A stretch of 64,000 bases of DNA, from positions 9,936,001 through 10,000,000 of the forward strand of contig BSBN01000860.1 in assembly GCA_027924645.1 (NCBI GenBank). Direction: 5' to 3'. Of the stretch, positions 35,166 through 47,084 are shown piece after piece; position 1 is the stretch's first letter; each line of letters begins with the position of its first letter. This stretch comes from Cunninghamia lanceolata (taxonomy: Eukaryota > Streptophyta > Pinopsida > Cupressales > Cupressaceae). A program made the position numbers and the translations under genes. The notes beneath the pieces were generated by a model. It saw nothing but the letters and a program-made list of their open reading frames with translations, did no database searches and was not told where the DNA came from.

Positions 35166-36060
35166 GAAATATAAACTAAGGCTAATCTTGATAGAAGGCC
35201 TTTTATGTACTCTTTGTCTTCTAGTGTCTTGGGACACATGTTAGAGGATAAGCGTAAATGATCAACAAGAGGTGTGATAACAACCTTTGCACCCTTCATG
35301 CTAAACCTGTCCAACACCTTATCAATGTATTTTTCTTGTGACAGTTTGATTTCTTTTTTTCTGCCTATCTCTAATTATTGTCATGCCAAGAATCTTCTTT
35401 GCTGCCTCCAAATCCTTCATCGAAAACTTGTTAGCCAAATTATGTTTTAGCTTGCTAACAATATGCATACTAGTGTCGGTTACTAGCATATCATCAACAT
35501 ACAACAATAACAAAACAAACTCACCATTCTCCAAAACTTTGTAATACACACATGGATCAGATTCACACCTAGTAAATTGTTGCTCAGCCATGAAGGAATC
35601 AAACTTGAGGTACCATTGTTGTAGGGCTTCTTTCAGCCTATACAAATTTCTTTTAAATCTACACACGAAATTTTCATGCCCTTCTTTTTTGAAACCTTCC
35701 GATTGCTACATATATAATTCTTTATCTAAGTTGCCATGGAGAAATGTTGTCTTAACATCAAGCTACTCCAACTCAAGGTTATATACAATTGTTGAACCCA
35801 ACACTACCCAGATGGTAATCATTTTCACAAAGGGTGGAAAATTTTCATTGAAATCCACACACTTCTCCTATTCATATCCTTTGACCACTAATCTAGAGCT
35901 CTATATTTTTTCTTGCCACCATCTTCTTCCTTTGATTTGTAAACCCACCTATTTTTCAAGGCTCTCTGATTTGGTGGAAGATGTACCAAATCCCATGTAT
36001 AATTTGCCATCAATGAATCAATTTCTTCTCTCATGGTAGCCATCTATTTCTCACTATCTT
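35165..36060 (-). pseudogene. Copia reverse transcriptase / RNase H start (copy A)
   Basis: The frame at 35322-35666 holds CRFKRNLYRLKEALQQWYLK, CESDPCVYYK and the active-site block LLLYVDDMLVTD (YVDD). To the left IDKVLDRFSMKGAK continues in another frame until homology ends near 35170. To the right, decayed pieces of the N-terminal fingers region extend to about 36060, with several stops. It was once an RNA-templated DNA polymerase and is now inactive. Confidence 0.85.
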
Positions 36061-36799
36061 TGTCATTACAAGTATCTCTAAAATTTGCCGGTTCTACCTG
36101 ATTAGAGATTGATAGATGATGCACAAAATCATCAAATTTGGAAGGAGGTCAATGCTCCCTAGTGGACCTCCTCAACTGAGAAATTGACTCTCTTGTATTG
36201 TGACCCTATAAATTACCTTGTGGAAAATTGGGCTCATTCAGATTTTTAAATAACATTTCAATGGGCTATGAATTCATAAGGCGTGGCAAAGATGTAGAAT
36301 TACATGGCATGTTATCAAGTGAAAAGCCTTGTGAATAAGGTGTCCAATTAGAATTAAAATGCATACTTTTAAGTTACGTTGAAAGGTGAGTGGGCTGCAT
36401 TTGAAATGGAATAGGGTGCATGTCATTTGTAAAGGGGGTGTCGCACTTAAATTTTGTTGTAAACATGTATTTAAAGTTTGAAATGTTTGCGTTAAACATG
36501 GAATGGGCTACATAGGAATATGGGGTAACAAACTTGGTGTATCTAAATTTTGATTTCCCTATATAACTGTAAGTGGCAAAAAATTCAGACTAGTAGGTTG
36601 CGTTGAACATGAAGTAGGCAGCGTAGAGCTAGAGATAGACTATGTGGAAGATGAATTTTAAAGCATAGAATGTTGTTTCTTAAACATATCACTCATGCAA
36701 TTGATATGTCATCTATAGGCACATATTCTTTTGTAGATATTTCTTGTTTTACCAAACTAGGCATAACTTTTGCATTAAAAATGACATCCCTGTTGTGAG

Positions 36800-37690
36800 T
36801 TACCTATTTGGTGACAAGATCCCACATCTAATAACCATACTTCTCATCACTATAGCCAACAAAGATACATTGTTTTGATTTCACATTCAAATTTTCATAC
36901 ATTTTTCTTGTGGGATGTGAACAAAGGCCTCACAGCCAAACACTTGCAAGTGATTGTAAGAAATTTACCTTCTTAGCCATTTCTCCTCTAGAATCTCAAA
37001 ATCCAACTAAGATGATGGAACTCAGTCAATTAGACATACCGCTATATTAACAGCCTCTGCTCAAAATTCTTTGCCCAAACCTGCATTAGAGGGCATTTTG
37101 TGAGCTCTCTCCAAGATTGTTCAATTCAACCTCTTAGCTACACACCATTCTCTTGAGGGGTGAATGGAACAATCTTGATCTGTTTAACACCATTATTTGC
37201 ACAAAACTGATCAAACTCCAAAGAGAAACTCTTCAACTAGTGATTTAAAATTTTTGAACATGCTAAATACTTCAAATTTTCTCTTTAGCATGTACACCCA
37301 CACTTTCCTAGTACAATCATCTTAGAAAGTAACAAAATAATTAGATCCACCAATAGAAGTTACCTCCTTAGGACTGAAGACATCTGAATGCACTAGCTCC
37401 AACGGTGTAGACTTCTTGTCATGTGCCATGGTGAAGAAGTTGATCCTCCTTTATTTTCCATAAATATAATGCTCACACAAATCCAAATCAATAGATTTTA
37501 GACCTAGAAGTTGATCATGTTTATGCAAAATCTCAAGGCACTTCTTGCTCATATGACCAAGCCTCTTGTGCCAAAGTTCCATACCATTGTCTGCAACTAC
37601 CATCACAACTCCCACTTTAGCATGACTCTCTAGCACATATAAAGTGCCTAATTTGTTGTCTCTTTCAATCACCAAGGCACCTTTGGTCAG
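36800..37690 (-). pseudogene. Copia pre-integrase and integrase remnant (copy A only)
   Basis: The pre-integrase frame 37451-37675 contains LWHKRLGHMSKKCLEIL, the His-x-x-x-His part of the zinc-binding head. Downstream on the minus strand one reads LVHSDVFSP, GGSNYFVTF, then DDCTRKVWVYMLKRK with a stop just before the second Asp region, and further decayed pieces to about 36800. Most of this portion lies within the 1.72 kb absent from copy B. Confidence 0.8.
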
Positions 37691-38034
37691 CTTCCAATTG
37701 CTTGACTCAAAAGTGATGTTACAACCTTGAGCATCTTGTTGTCCAAAAAAATGAAATTTATTCTAAGTTGAGGAATGTGTCTAACATGCCGCAGCAGCCA
37801 ACTGTTTCTATTTTTTAATTTTAATGACACATCTCCTTTATTGACAATGTTGCAAGGTTCATCATCTCCAAGGTAGACTTTACCAAAGTTGCCTTCTTGA
37901 TAGTTTTTGAAGACTTCTCGACATGAAGTAGCATGAAAAGAGGCACAAAAATCCAACACCCAGACATCATTTGTAGCTTCTCCAATAGATAAAACTAATG
38001 CACCTACATCATCTTCATCCACTTCATATACCAC
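37687..38034 (-). pseudogene. Copia aspartic protease remnant (copy A only)
   Basis: The frame contains DVWVLDFCASFHATSCREVF. Copia proteases read W-x-x-D-S/T-G-A/C-S-x-H; here the D-S-G triad is D-F-C, so the enzyme would be inactive. VYLGDDEPCNIVNKGDVSLK and LRHVRHIPQLRINFIF follow, which are family-typical. The position between gag and integrase fits. Confidence 0.85.
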
Positions 38035-38582
38035 ATTTTCTTTTTGTTAACTCTTTGCCTTCTTGTATGACCATCAATTCCTTTTAATTTGACCTTCCTT
38101 GCCACAAAATCAACAACCTGAATTTCTACCCCTAGACTTAGACCTCTTGAAAGATTTAGATCTTTTTCTATTGTTATTTCTTCCATGTTCTTGGGGTCTC
38201 CCCCTATTTCCAAAAATCAAAGCCTCTCCGGATGAAGTATTTTGAAGTTTTCTTCTCATATCTTCACTTAGAAGAATTGTAGCCACATCATCAAGTTTCA
38301 ACACACTTTCATTCTCATCGAATCCTTTATTTCTAGATATCGAATTGTTAATTGTCATTACAACACCTTCCCAACTATCAGGAAGAAAACACAAAAGCAA
38401 GGTGGCATTGATTTCTTCTTGAAAATCAATGTCAATAGAAATCAATTGGTTGATTAAACAATATTAAATTCATTTAAATAATTAGAAATGTTGCTACCTT
38501 CATTTTTAGATTGAATAATTTTTTTATCAAGAAGACTCTATTAGCAGTAGAAACCCTCTCATACATACTTGATAATTGGTCG
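38030..38582 (-). pseudogene. Copia gag, C-terminal part (copy A only)
   Basis: On the minus strand the domain resumes with QLSSMYERVSTANRVFLIKKLFN immediately next to the inserted solo LTR. It continues through INATLLLCFLPDSWEGVVM, a basic linker and a degenerate zinc-knuckle region near 38100. Joined conceptually to the part at 41466-41740, it forms one gag domain. A frameshift lies near 38450. Confidence 0.85.
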
Positions 38583-41465
38583 TGTTGGCACCCAAAAAAA
38601 TGGAAACACAAAAGACTAAAACATTCCTAAATCACCTGGGCCAAGGACTATCGTCAGGGTGATAGAAAGAGGTTTATCAACAAGTTTTGGGCAATTTTGG
38701 CCAACTAACAGGAGTGGGTAGACTCCTCTACACTTCAAGCTCATCTTAGAATCTAGAGGGATATTCCAAGGGGTATACCTCAATAGGTATTAAGTTCAAA
38801 CTAGATAACCAACTTAAAATAAATGAATAGCCAAACCCAACTCATCATCTTGACTCCAAAGTTGTCACTAAGTCAACAATGACTGGTTGTTAGAACACCC
38901 TTATATAGTTGATTCAGATGTGGGAATGCACATGCACATGAAAGATAGTTTTTTCCCTAAACCATAGGTGAATGATTTGTTTGATTTTAAAAGAGTGTTT
39001 GGTCCCCCTCCAATATGGACTAGTGCCTATTCTATTGGGCAATAGAGTCATAGAATGCAAGGAGGAAATGAAATATGTAGAAAAGGATCAACGAAACTAG
39101 ACATGTACATTTACATATATGACTTTTAAATAGATCTTCCTATAATGGACATACTTAACAATCCAAAAGAGAACTGCAATGATTCCTCTGCAACAAAAGA
39201 ATGGCAAATACAAAGCCTTGTATTAACTTAGATGATGTCACACATCTCCAAACATCTGTTACAATCATACCAACAAATGTGGCAAAGGAAAATACATAAC
39301 TGCAATTATATGTTTACTAAAATTACTACAAACTCTCATGGCTACATACAATTACATTCAAATCTGATTTACATAACCTTCCTACTCTATACTAAACAAA
39401 TCCCTTCACTAATAGACTAGACAAATCATGTGTTATGCTAGAGAAAATCCTTAGGTACTCCCAAACCAGACAATTGGTTTAGTGACCAACCTTGAGAATG
39501 TCTCTCAAAAAAGTATATATAGTGATTTAGCTCCTGTGCATTGAAAAAACCAATCAATAAGAAATTTGTGCTGCATTAAAATCAGGCCCATTGTGCAGTT
39601 AGAAAATCTACACATTTGGAAGAAATCTCATGCCCTGCATTTCTAAAAGTGTCAGAAGAAGATTGATTGTACTCTTTGTGTACTTGGGATAATAAAGAAG
39701 TAAGGCTCTGATCGATTCCATGACACCTGCAACTTCTGACATATCTTCTTTATCCTGCAAATGTACCCATGCATTGAAGAATTACATTGTTTCAACCACC
39801 TGCAAGGTACAATTCTGCAAAGTCATCAAATTTTGAGTACATGTCAACCACACAATTCCCTTCTGCATATTGGACATCTTCCCTATCTTATAGACATTTC
39901 TCCTCTTTCACCAACTGCCATTTTCTCCCTTTATTGGCAAACTGTCAGTTTTTCAAACCATGGAGACTTCTTCCTTTTTGTTTGGCACTTCATCTTCATT
40001 TTCTACCTCATTTTTGTCTTATCGACAAATCTTCTATTTTTCAAACTTGGCCTTGTCTCCATCTTTTATCTCTTTGGTGCTATTTTTGCCTTATCAACAA
40101 CTTTCTCATTTTTCAAACTTTTCTTATCTTCTACTTCTTCCCCATCCACCTTATTGGTGAATTCTTGTTTTCTTGAACTTTCTCTTTTTCCCTTTAACAT
40201 CAAATATTTAATTTGCCAAACTCTATTTTTATCTCTTTAGTTGGAAAAATTTGGCCCTCTCGAACTTTCTTCTCCTTTTATTCTTTTCACCATTTACCTT
40301 ATTGGCAAATCTTCGCTTCCGCAAACCTTGGAAAAGTCCACCCTTGCCCTTTACCTTTATTGTCTTTTCACCTTGTTAGCGAACCATCAAAAACCTAAAC
40401 TTTTGAATAGTTCATCTTTCCACCGATTCTTCGATAGAACCCCTTGTTCCTTTTCATTGTTTGCCTTAGCCATATTTTGCTTTTATTTATTTTCCTTGTT
40501 GGCAAATATGACTTTTTACAAACTTTGACTTTTCCACATACTTGGCCCCTTTGTCAATGAATTTTGCGTTTCATGAACTAGGCCAACTTCCTCGTCTCTT
40601 TTGCTTTATCAGCAAAAATGCCATTTGCTAAACCACATTCTACTTTCTATTTTACCTCTTTTTCTTTTTTGCCTTACATCACAACTACGTGGCAGCTTTC
40701 CACTGTTCCGCAAGCCTGCCGCAGGCCCACCCAAATGGCTCCGTAGAATGGCAGAATGCCTTAGAAAAATTTTCTTATGCCATCGCCCTTTATCTTCATC
40801 TGCCCTCTATCAGCAAAATGGTTGTCAGTCGAACTAACAAACAGTGAACCAGTTACTTAGCCAAATGTCATCTACATGGCATCATTTCATGGTTATGCGG
40901 GAATGCCTTCTCCCTTATAACTTGGTTCTACAGAATGGCAGAATACATCCAACTAACCATAAAATTTGTAATGGTAAGCCTTTGCCGCTTACTTAGAAAT
41001 TTTCTTTGCCCCTTTTCCATAGCCACCTCCTTCTTCCCTCAGTCGGCAAAGTTCATCATCGGTGAACCTTCAAGTTTGCAAACTTGAAGAATCATCGATA
41101 AAAATGCCATGCTACATCTTTTTCTTCCACCTTTGAGACCTTGCACCACCCACCAGCCACTATATTGGCGAATTGGAAAAGGGGCTAACTTCTGAACTAG
41201 TTTGGAAGTTAGGAAAATGATCGATTCCCTGACAAAGGGTACAAAATGCCAAATTTTCCTAAGGGAAACAACATCAAGGAAACACAAGGAAAAAAGGGAA
41301 TTTACAAGCATAATGTTTTTGGAGGGGAACCCATGTAAAATATCTTAGATTGGGTATGAAAGATGGGTTTTGAGAGGTAAAAGGTGGGGACCTTTTGATG
41401 GATTTTTTTGGGTTATTTGGGGCAAAATAATGGCATTTTGGAACTTGTAATTTTGGGCTCCAACA
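38583..41465 (-). mobile_element. Solo LTR (~2.9 kb) inserted in Copia gag, copy A
   Basis: The 2,883-bp block begins TGTTGGCACCCAAAAAAA and ends TTTTGGGCTCCAACA, giving inverted TG...CA ends of an LTR. It is flanked by GGTCG (38578-38582) and AGTCC (41466-41470), readable as a 5-bp GGTCC target duplication with one change in each copy. Removing it and one target copy restores the gag word order ending in GLWD then QLSSMYERV. No protein-coding domain is present; a TATATATA word lies near 39513. Orientation is not proven. Its interior holds the modular repeats listed below. Confidence 0.75.
39900..41200 (+). repeat. Degenerate modular repeat array inside the solo LTR
   Basis: About fourteen short modules follow the scheme YTTRTTGGCAAA, 5-12 bases, then TTTTYCAAACTT. 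They are spaced roughly 50-100 bp apart with pyrimidine-rich spacers, at about 39931, 40020, 40090, 40152, 40300, 40375, 40497, 40552, 40607, 40800, 41042 and 41163, plus weaker ones. Open frames here (for example 39761-40240) are Phe/Leu/Ser-rich by composition and are not considered genes. The same array occurs in copy B at about 62473-63770. Confidence 0.6.
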
Positions 41466-41740
41466 AGTCCCATAAACCCTTCATTGTCTTCTCTGTTGTA
41501 ACATTAAACAAAACATTGTGTTAAGAGAGAGGACGATGGTTTCCTTTGCTTTCTGTTCCATTTTGTCCCAATCCCCATCCATCATGGCCTCAGGTTTCAT
41601 GGACTTTCCCCCTAGCGTAATTGAAAGGCCTTTTTGAATTAGCAAGTCTTCCATCTGCAGCTTCCACATGCCAAAGTTCTAGCCCAAAAACTTTTCAATT
41701 ATGAATTGATTTCCATCCTCCATCTCTTCACAATTTTGCC
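41466..41740 (-). pseudogene. Copia gag, N-terminal part (copy A)
   Basis: The minus-strand translation shows MWKLQMEDLLIQKGLSITL, KPEAMMDGDWDKMEQKAK and ETIVLSLN, the typical Copia gag start (W-K-x-x-M-x-x-x-L). It ends in KTMKGLWD at the solo-LTR insertion point. It begins a few bases from the primer-binding site. A stop occurs near 41680. Confidence 0.85.
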
Positions 41741-41757
41741 TCAACTTTGATACCACT

Positions 41758-42060
41758 TGTTGATTATAAAGAGCAGAAATCTAACACTAGATGGAAAAAC
41801 AGAACAACAATACACAATGTTTACGTGGTTCACCAAAATGTGGCTACATCCATGGGAAAAGCAGGGCAACTCCTTTATTATTGCAGTGGTGAACAAATAC
41901 AATATTATCATCAATCCAACAAAGATATTTAAATACATATTTATAATATTCTCTTCAGTACAATGAAGAGTCATGGGAAGAGGAAACTGAAGGGGCAAAG
42001 TGGTTTGACTTCACAACCAACATCATCTATATTAACTCTATCCTAAATGTCACTTTAACA
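41758..42060 (-). repeat. 5' LTR of the Copia element
   Basis: The 303-bp segment reads TGTTGATTATAAAG... to ...CACTTTAACA on the plus strand, so in element orientation it starts TGTTAAAGTG and ends TAATCAACA. It lies directly beside the primer-binding site. No second LTR is present, so no age estimate is possible. Confidence 0.65.
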
Positions 42061-42555
42061 TTGCATCTATTCTTGAATTTTCTCTTGTCTCTTCGTGTCC
42101 ATTTCCTCTTTTCTTGCAGTGTCCCTACAACGTTCATGGAAAATTGGACAAAGGATCTATGTCTTTCTCCCACCTTTGAAAAGAGAGCCAATGGAGTGGG
42201 GCCCTATGACATAGGCAAGCTTGGGCATGTTTTTTATATTGACTACTTACACGTCAATTTTGCCATCAAGACCATTATTAGAGAACCTCTGCTCAGAGCT
42301 TGTTCATTAGTGTTAATGTTTTTACATGTGGCTTCCATCTTTCTATCCAATATCATGGATTTGGTCCAAGAGGCAAAATTCCTTGAAATTATGGGCTTCA
42401 GATATGTGCATGAATCTACTGATAGGTTGAAGAGCACTCTTGAAAACTACGATATGTTATCTGGTGAAGCTCATGTTGGCATACTCTTCCCAATTGAGCA
42501 ACTAAGTTCCTCTCTGGTAGTTGCATGTGTTTTCCACACTATGGAAAAGGCCTAA
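42061..42555 (+). other. Unidentified 164-codon open frame
   Basis: The frame runs from an ATG at 42061, next to the Copia LTR end, to a TAA at 42553. It has a hydrophobic start, then a mixed globular-looking sequence (ENWTKDLCLSP, VGPYDIGKLGHVFYIDY, ILFPIEQLSSSLV). I recognise no domain. Codon usage cannot be judged by eye. It could be a fragment of a host gene or element; existence as a gene is doubtful. Confidence 0.25.
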
Positions 42556-45500
42556 GGTCTGGTTGTGGAGACGCACTGAATAGCGCTCTTGAGATGCATC
42601 ATTTTTAGCTCCCGACTAGTTTGGATGTTAAAGCCAAAGATATATATGACGTAGATCAATTCCTGACGATGCACGCTCCTGATGAGGCTCCACATCTTTT
42701 GGCCAGGGACCCTACTACTCCTGCAACCCTTCCACCACCAATCAGATTATGTGAGTCCTACCCCGAGTTAAGGTTTTAAGTTGTGAATGCATTTGTCTTA
42801 CTTTTCACCACTCCCGTGTATACTACTATGTTTCTTGGTTTCATACTGACTTTTGTATATATGAAGCTGTATGTTGCTTAGTTAAACTATGTATACTTCT
42901 CTTGATTGCATCAATACAGTATGGGTGTTTCTCACCTTTAAAAAAACACATCAATCTAGACACATCCCACACAACTTTTTTATGCATGACATCTCAAAGT
43001 AGATGGCAAAACAAATTTTTGTGCATGGAGGTGAACATGAGATGCATGCTATACATGTGATATATCCAATTATCTACTTGCAATCTTCTCTTAATTCCTT
43101 TGTTTTGTAACTTCAATATGAAATTGGTAGCTTTTAGATTTATGAAAAAGAATTTTAATTGCTATAAGATACCATGTAAAGAAAATGGTGTTGCATGCTT
43201 TTAGTGACAAAACTATATAAAGTGTTTTAGTTATTTTTGCTTATATTTTTTTTAAATCAATTTCTTCTCTCTTTTCATGTCATTTTTTTGGTATAAACAT
43301 AGAATTTATAATTGGATTTTTAATCTTTTTATGATGATTAAAATCCAATTTCATGCACAATATATTATATTGAGTTGTGCATTAATAGCGTCATCTATAA
43401 CATACACTTGATTAAAATTACAAATTAATTAGACTGAAATTGCAATCCAATGTCTATTACACATATTTTTTAGTAATATTTAGTTGAATATTTTATTTCT
43501 TATTAATTTTTGAATTTATACTAACCAAAATTTTGAACACATATTTTTCCATCGAACATTACTCTTACCTTATATATCAATATTATTTTTTTTGTTTTTC
43601 ATTAAACATGGACATCCATGTTGAGGGAAATGCATTTTTTAATATTTTTCTAACAACATTTTGTTATTTTCCTAGTGACATGAATAGATGTCATTGGTTT
43701 TTCATGATGGAGCTACATTCATTATATTTTTTTTAAAATATAGTGTTAAAAAAATATAATACGTATTATGATTTTTTTGAAATCCAACACTAAGAGTTAA
43801 AAACTTGCAAAAAAGCATTTTTAAATGCCTTCATTTGATCACCTAAAAGGTGGAGAAAATTTATTTAATTTCAACATAAATCTCCTATTGCTTAGTATAA
43901 TTTAATTAGTGTCAAAACGATATTTTCTAAGAGAAAAAATATTATTAATGAAGACTAAGGAGAAAATTAGACTAAAACATTCATGCAAACACCCCAGGAC
44001 ATAGTTTAGTATTCTTGAAAAGAATATACCACAACATGATGACATTAAAAATATCATAAATGAGTTTTACTCTATCTATAGTTCAAGTAATGTAAAGTTT
44101 TTATTGACCTAGGACTTGAGCTGCTTTTACTAAATTTCAATTTTAAGAATATCATATACATTATAAAAAGATTGTATTCAAAATAATGTGGAGCTTGCTT
44201 AATGAATAAAAAAGTAAATCATATAATGGGGGGCTTGCTTAAGGAATCAAAAGGGAAAACATGTTATGGTTTTAATTAAGTTTTAAATTCTAAAAAAGAG
44301 ATAAGATTTATAGAATTGGGTTATCTTTAATATAATTTTCAAAACATTTCACTAATTTTTCCTTAGAACTATTTTTTTTTTTCATTAGTTAGTTCCTTTA
44401 TAAGGGAAGAAATTAGAACTTGTGAGCAACATGCTTCCCATGAATTTCATCCTTAAGAGACACTATATTTTTAGGACCTTAATAATTACTTCATTACAAT
44501 GAAAAAAAATAAAGAAAGCGTTTTAGAATAGATGGTTCAATGAATTTTGATGTATCCAAATTAGGTTCTTTGTATCATTTGTGTCATCCATCTAGCTATC
44601 TTTGATTTCAAGTCTCTTAGAGAAATCTATAATCCAATCTATGCACATAAATCTAAGAATCTCAACTTCTACACATACTTCTCATCCTAGTCCAAATCAT
44701 TTATTTTCTATTTTAATGTTGACCATGTGCTCTCTTTTTCTTTGACATTAAAAATAATTAATGTAATCTAAACATTAACTAAAAAATACAATACATAATT
44801 TACCATTAATTCCCAAATTGAACATTGAATTTTTTTAGATATTAACATCAAGTGAATTATCAATTTATATTTGAAGGCTGTATGAGAACCTCAAAGAATA
44901 TACAAATGGAAGTGTCAATTTGTGCCTCTCTTCTTTTATTTTTATTTTTCCATGCACCCTTTCGCTAGTAGTGTGTCCCACTTTTGGGACGGGGCACAAA
45001 GTGGCTAGGTTAGGTGTCAAAAAATCCAAAACACCTTTGATCATACCTAAATCTTTGAATGAAGATGCTTTAGGCAAATGCATGCATCACTAAGACCTTT
45101 CACAAAAGAGACCTTTGGGAAAAAGGTATTAGTTTATTTCTTTTTCTAACCTTCAACCAAAGGGAGCTTCAAGCAAAGGTATTTTATAGTATGCTTTAAC
45201 AAAACTTATAAACAAAATCCATTAGGCTCTATTCATACTCAACTTCGAACATAGACCAACAATGACTATGACTACATAAGGTATGATCAACATCATTTAA
45301 AAGTATTTGCATAAACATCATTTTCTACTTCTAAGGTGCCAAGTGTTGAATCGAAGGTAATTTTTTAAACCTCTTTTCACCAAATTTGTTGATTTTTCTT
45401 CTAATTACATAGAATGAAATTATTATTTTTCTTTTTTTTCCTTTTTCATGTCATACAATCTTTCTGAATTTATTGATTATAATTTAACATGTAGAAATAT

Positions 45501-46560
45501 GGTCATACAACCACCAATTTTAATTGTATAATTTCATTAAAACCCTAGATTTAATTAACAACACTAATAAACATATAAATGAAAAACCCTAAACCCTAAG
45601 TGATATTTCATGTGATACAATGTTTGATCAAATTCAATAAGAAGCTAACATAGGGGGAATTAGAGCTCATAAAAGTAGAAGGCACCCATAAGGTGGAACA
45701 AGATTAGGAAAAATCATCAAACCAACAACTACCTAATGTGAGCCTAGAGCTTGAATCAAAGTTTTATAGTGCAAAAGTCTAAAAAGAAGACCAAAGGATC
45801 AAAATCTATAGACAAAATTAGAAAAATCTCAATCTAAATCTAGAGGGCTATAAGCAAAATTTTGAAAATTTTGATGAAACAAAGGAGAGTATAGCCATTG
45901 AAGCTACTACCTTGCATTGAAGGGTTATCAAGATTTTGAATTCAAAGAGTACATCAGGTAGGGAAAATGTCAATTTAAAAAAAAAATCCATAATTCACTT
46001 TAAAAATTGAGTGAAATGAAGGCTTTAGTTGAAATCCTATAGTTCTAAGTTGATAATGACAAGAAGATGCTAAGGTCATAGAAGAAACAAATCAAGTAGT
46101 TGTAGGAAGACATACATAAGGTGAAACAAATTGTGAGCTACATGGTCTTGATCAAAGAGTTGTATTCCTCCTAGTGGACTAGAATTTTAGAGATGGTTGC
46201 ATAACTAAGTTCCATGTTAAAATTCATATATTTTACCCAAGTTCTTAGTGTAGATGTAAAGTCTAGAATTGAGAAAGTCCTAGAATCCCTCACTCTAAAA
46301 GTAGATCAAGAAAAATCCTTCGTAATAACTAGAGAAACATAGAAATAAAATTTAATGAAATATTGAGTAAAGATAAAGCTTCTCAAACATGCAAAACCTA
46401 GTTAGACATGTCATAGGTCAAACCATGCATTCATTATGAAATCTAAAAATATATAATATTAAAAAATATAATGCATATTAAAATTTTTGAAAGCTAACAC
46501 TAAATGCTACACACTTGAAAAATAGCCTTTTAAACTAACTTCATTTGATCCCCTAAAAAA
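42556..46560. other. AT-rich intergenic stretch with one pair of direct repeats
   Basis: No recognisable gene. A roughly 105-bp phrase at about 43746-43852 recurs in the same orientation at about 46455-46560. Shared words include AAAAAATATAAT, CAACACTAA and CTTCATTTGATC, with YCCTAAAA. A short telomere-like AAACCCTAAACCCTAA word near 45586 is too short to mean more than chance. Confidence 0.45.
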
Positions 46561-46565
46561 TTCTT

Positions 46566-46630
46566 ATATTATGCTTTGATTGATGTCTATACCCTATTCC
46601 AAAGCACTTGCTTTTGTACATGTCATAAGG
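46566..46630 (-). pseudogene. Short PPR fragment
   Basis: The minus strand gives ACTKASALE, a stop, then GIDINQSI. This is the A-C-A-K-x-x-A-L-E-Q-G-x-x-I-H-Q-S-I junction common in PLS-type PPR proteins. Only about 20 residues are visible. It parallels the fragment at 51830-51900. Confidence 0.5.
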
Positions 46631-46687
46631 ATGTATTTTGCATATGTATTTACCATTATTTATTTCTTAATCTTAAACTCCAATATA

Positions 46688-47081
46688 TGTTATTATTATT
46701 GGTGTGAATGAGGTATAGTACCTATCTGGTTCCACATTAGGTCCTATTCACACTTGTCTAGTTAAGGTTACTTAGGGGATACTTAGGGTACACTAAGGAT
46801 AATTATCTCTTTGTGTCTCAAGTCATAAGATTAAGACACTTTTCATAATCTTATGTTGTCGTATGTGTCACCATGGCCTATATAACCAATGACTTATTGT
46901 TGTAATTTCATATTGTTGTGCATATTGTATACATGTTGGAGATCCTTTGATAGAATAGATTTATTTTTTCATGTTGGGTCTCTCTTGTGCTTTCATTGAA
47001 GCTCCTAAATCTTGGGTGGAGGTGGCTACCTCCATAACCAAAGTTTTCATGGTATAAGGCATTCTATTCCAACTCTTGCAT
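46688..47081 (+). repeat. Probable LTR of a Copia element
   Basis: The segment runs from TGTTATTATTATTGG to CAACTCTTGCA and is followed immediately by a primer-binding site TGGTATCATAGC (47082-47093). A TATA-like CTATATAACC lies near 46878. The start is tentative because no second LTR is visible. The Copia coding remnant at 48640-51020 lies downstream in the same direction. Confidence 0.6.
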
Positions 47082-47084
47082 GGT

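Larger units (their letters stand above)
29960..41427 (+). repeat. Segmental duplication, copy A (visible portion)
   Basis: From GTGATTGTCTTGCTTGATTA at 29961 this copy matches the segment beginning at 54250 at a steady offset of 24,289 bp. The offset becomes 24,294 by 36900 and drops to 22,574 beyond 38626 because copy B has lost 1.72 kb. The match continues to the window end. The left breakpoint is sharp, since upstream sequences are unrelated. The simplest reading is a direct tandem duplication with a unit of about 24.3 kb (29960-54248). Confidence 0.9.
35165..42060 (-). mobile_element. Ty1/Copia retrotransposon (copy A), 3'-truncated, split by a solo LTR
   Basis: On the minus strand from right to left the order is: 5' LTR (42060-41758), primer-binding site (CTTTGATACCA on plus, 41745-41755), gag N-part (41740-41466), inserted solo LTR (41465-38583), gag C-part and zinc-knuckle region (38582-38030), protease, pre-integrase, integrase, and reverse transcriptase with the start of RNase H (to about 35165). 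Integrase before reverse transcriptase is the Copia order. The 3' LTR is missing. Stops and frameshifts abound in integrase and reverse transcriptase. Confidence 0.88.

Noticed and set aside
39761..40837. Several overlapping plus-strand open frames rich in Phe, Leu and Ser
   Set aside because: They lie inside the pyrimidine-rich modular part of a solo LTR, occur in three overlapping frames and show no domain. Composition explains the lack of stops.
45580..45600. Telomere-like AAACCCTAAACCCTAA
   Set aside because: Barely two units long in AT-rich DNA; too short to call an interstitial telomere tract.
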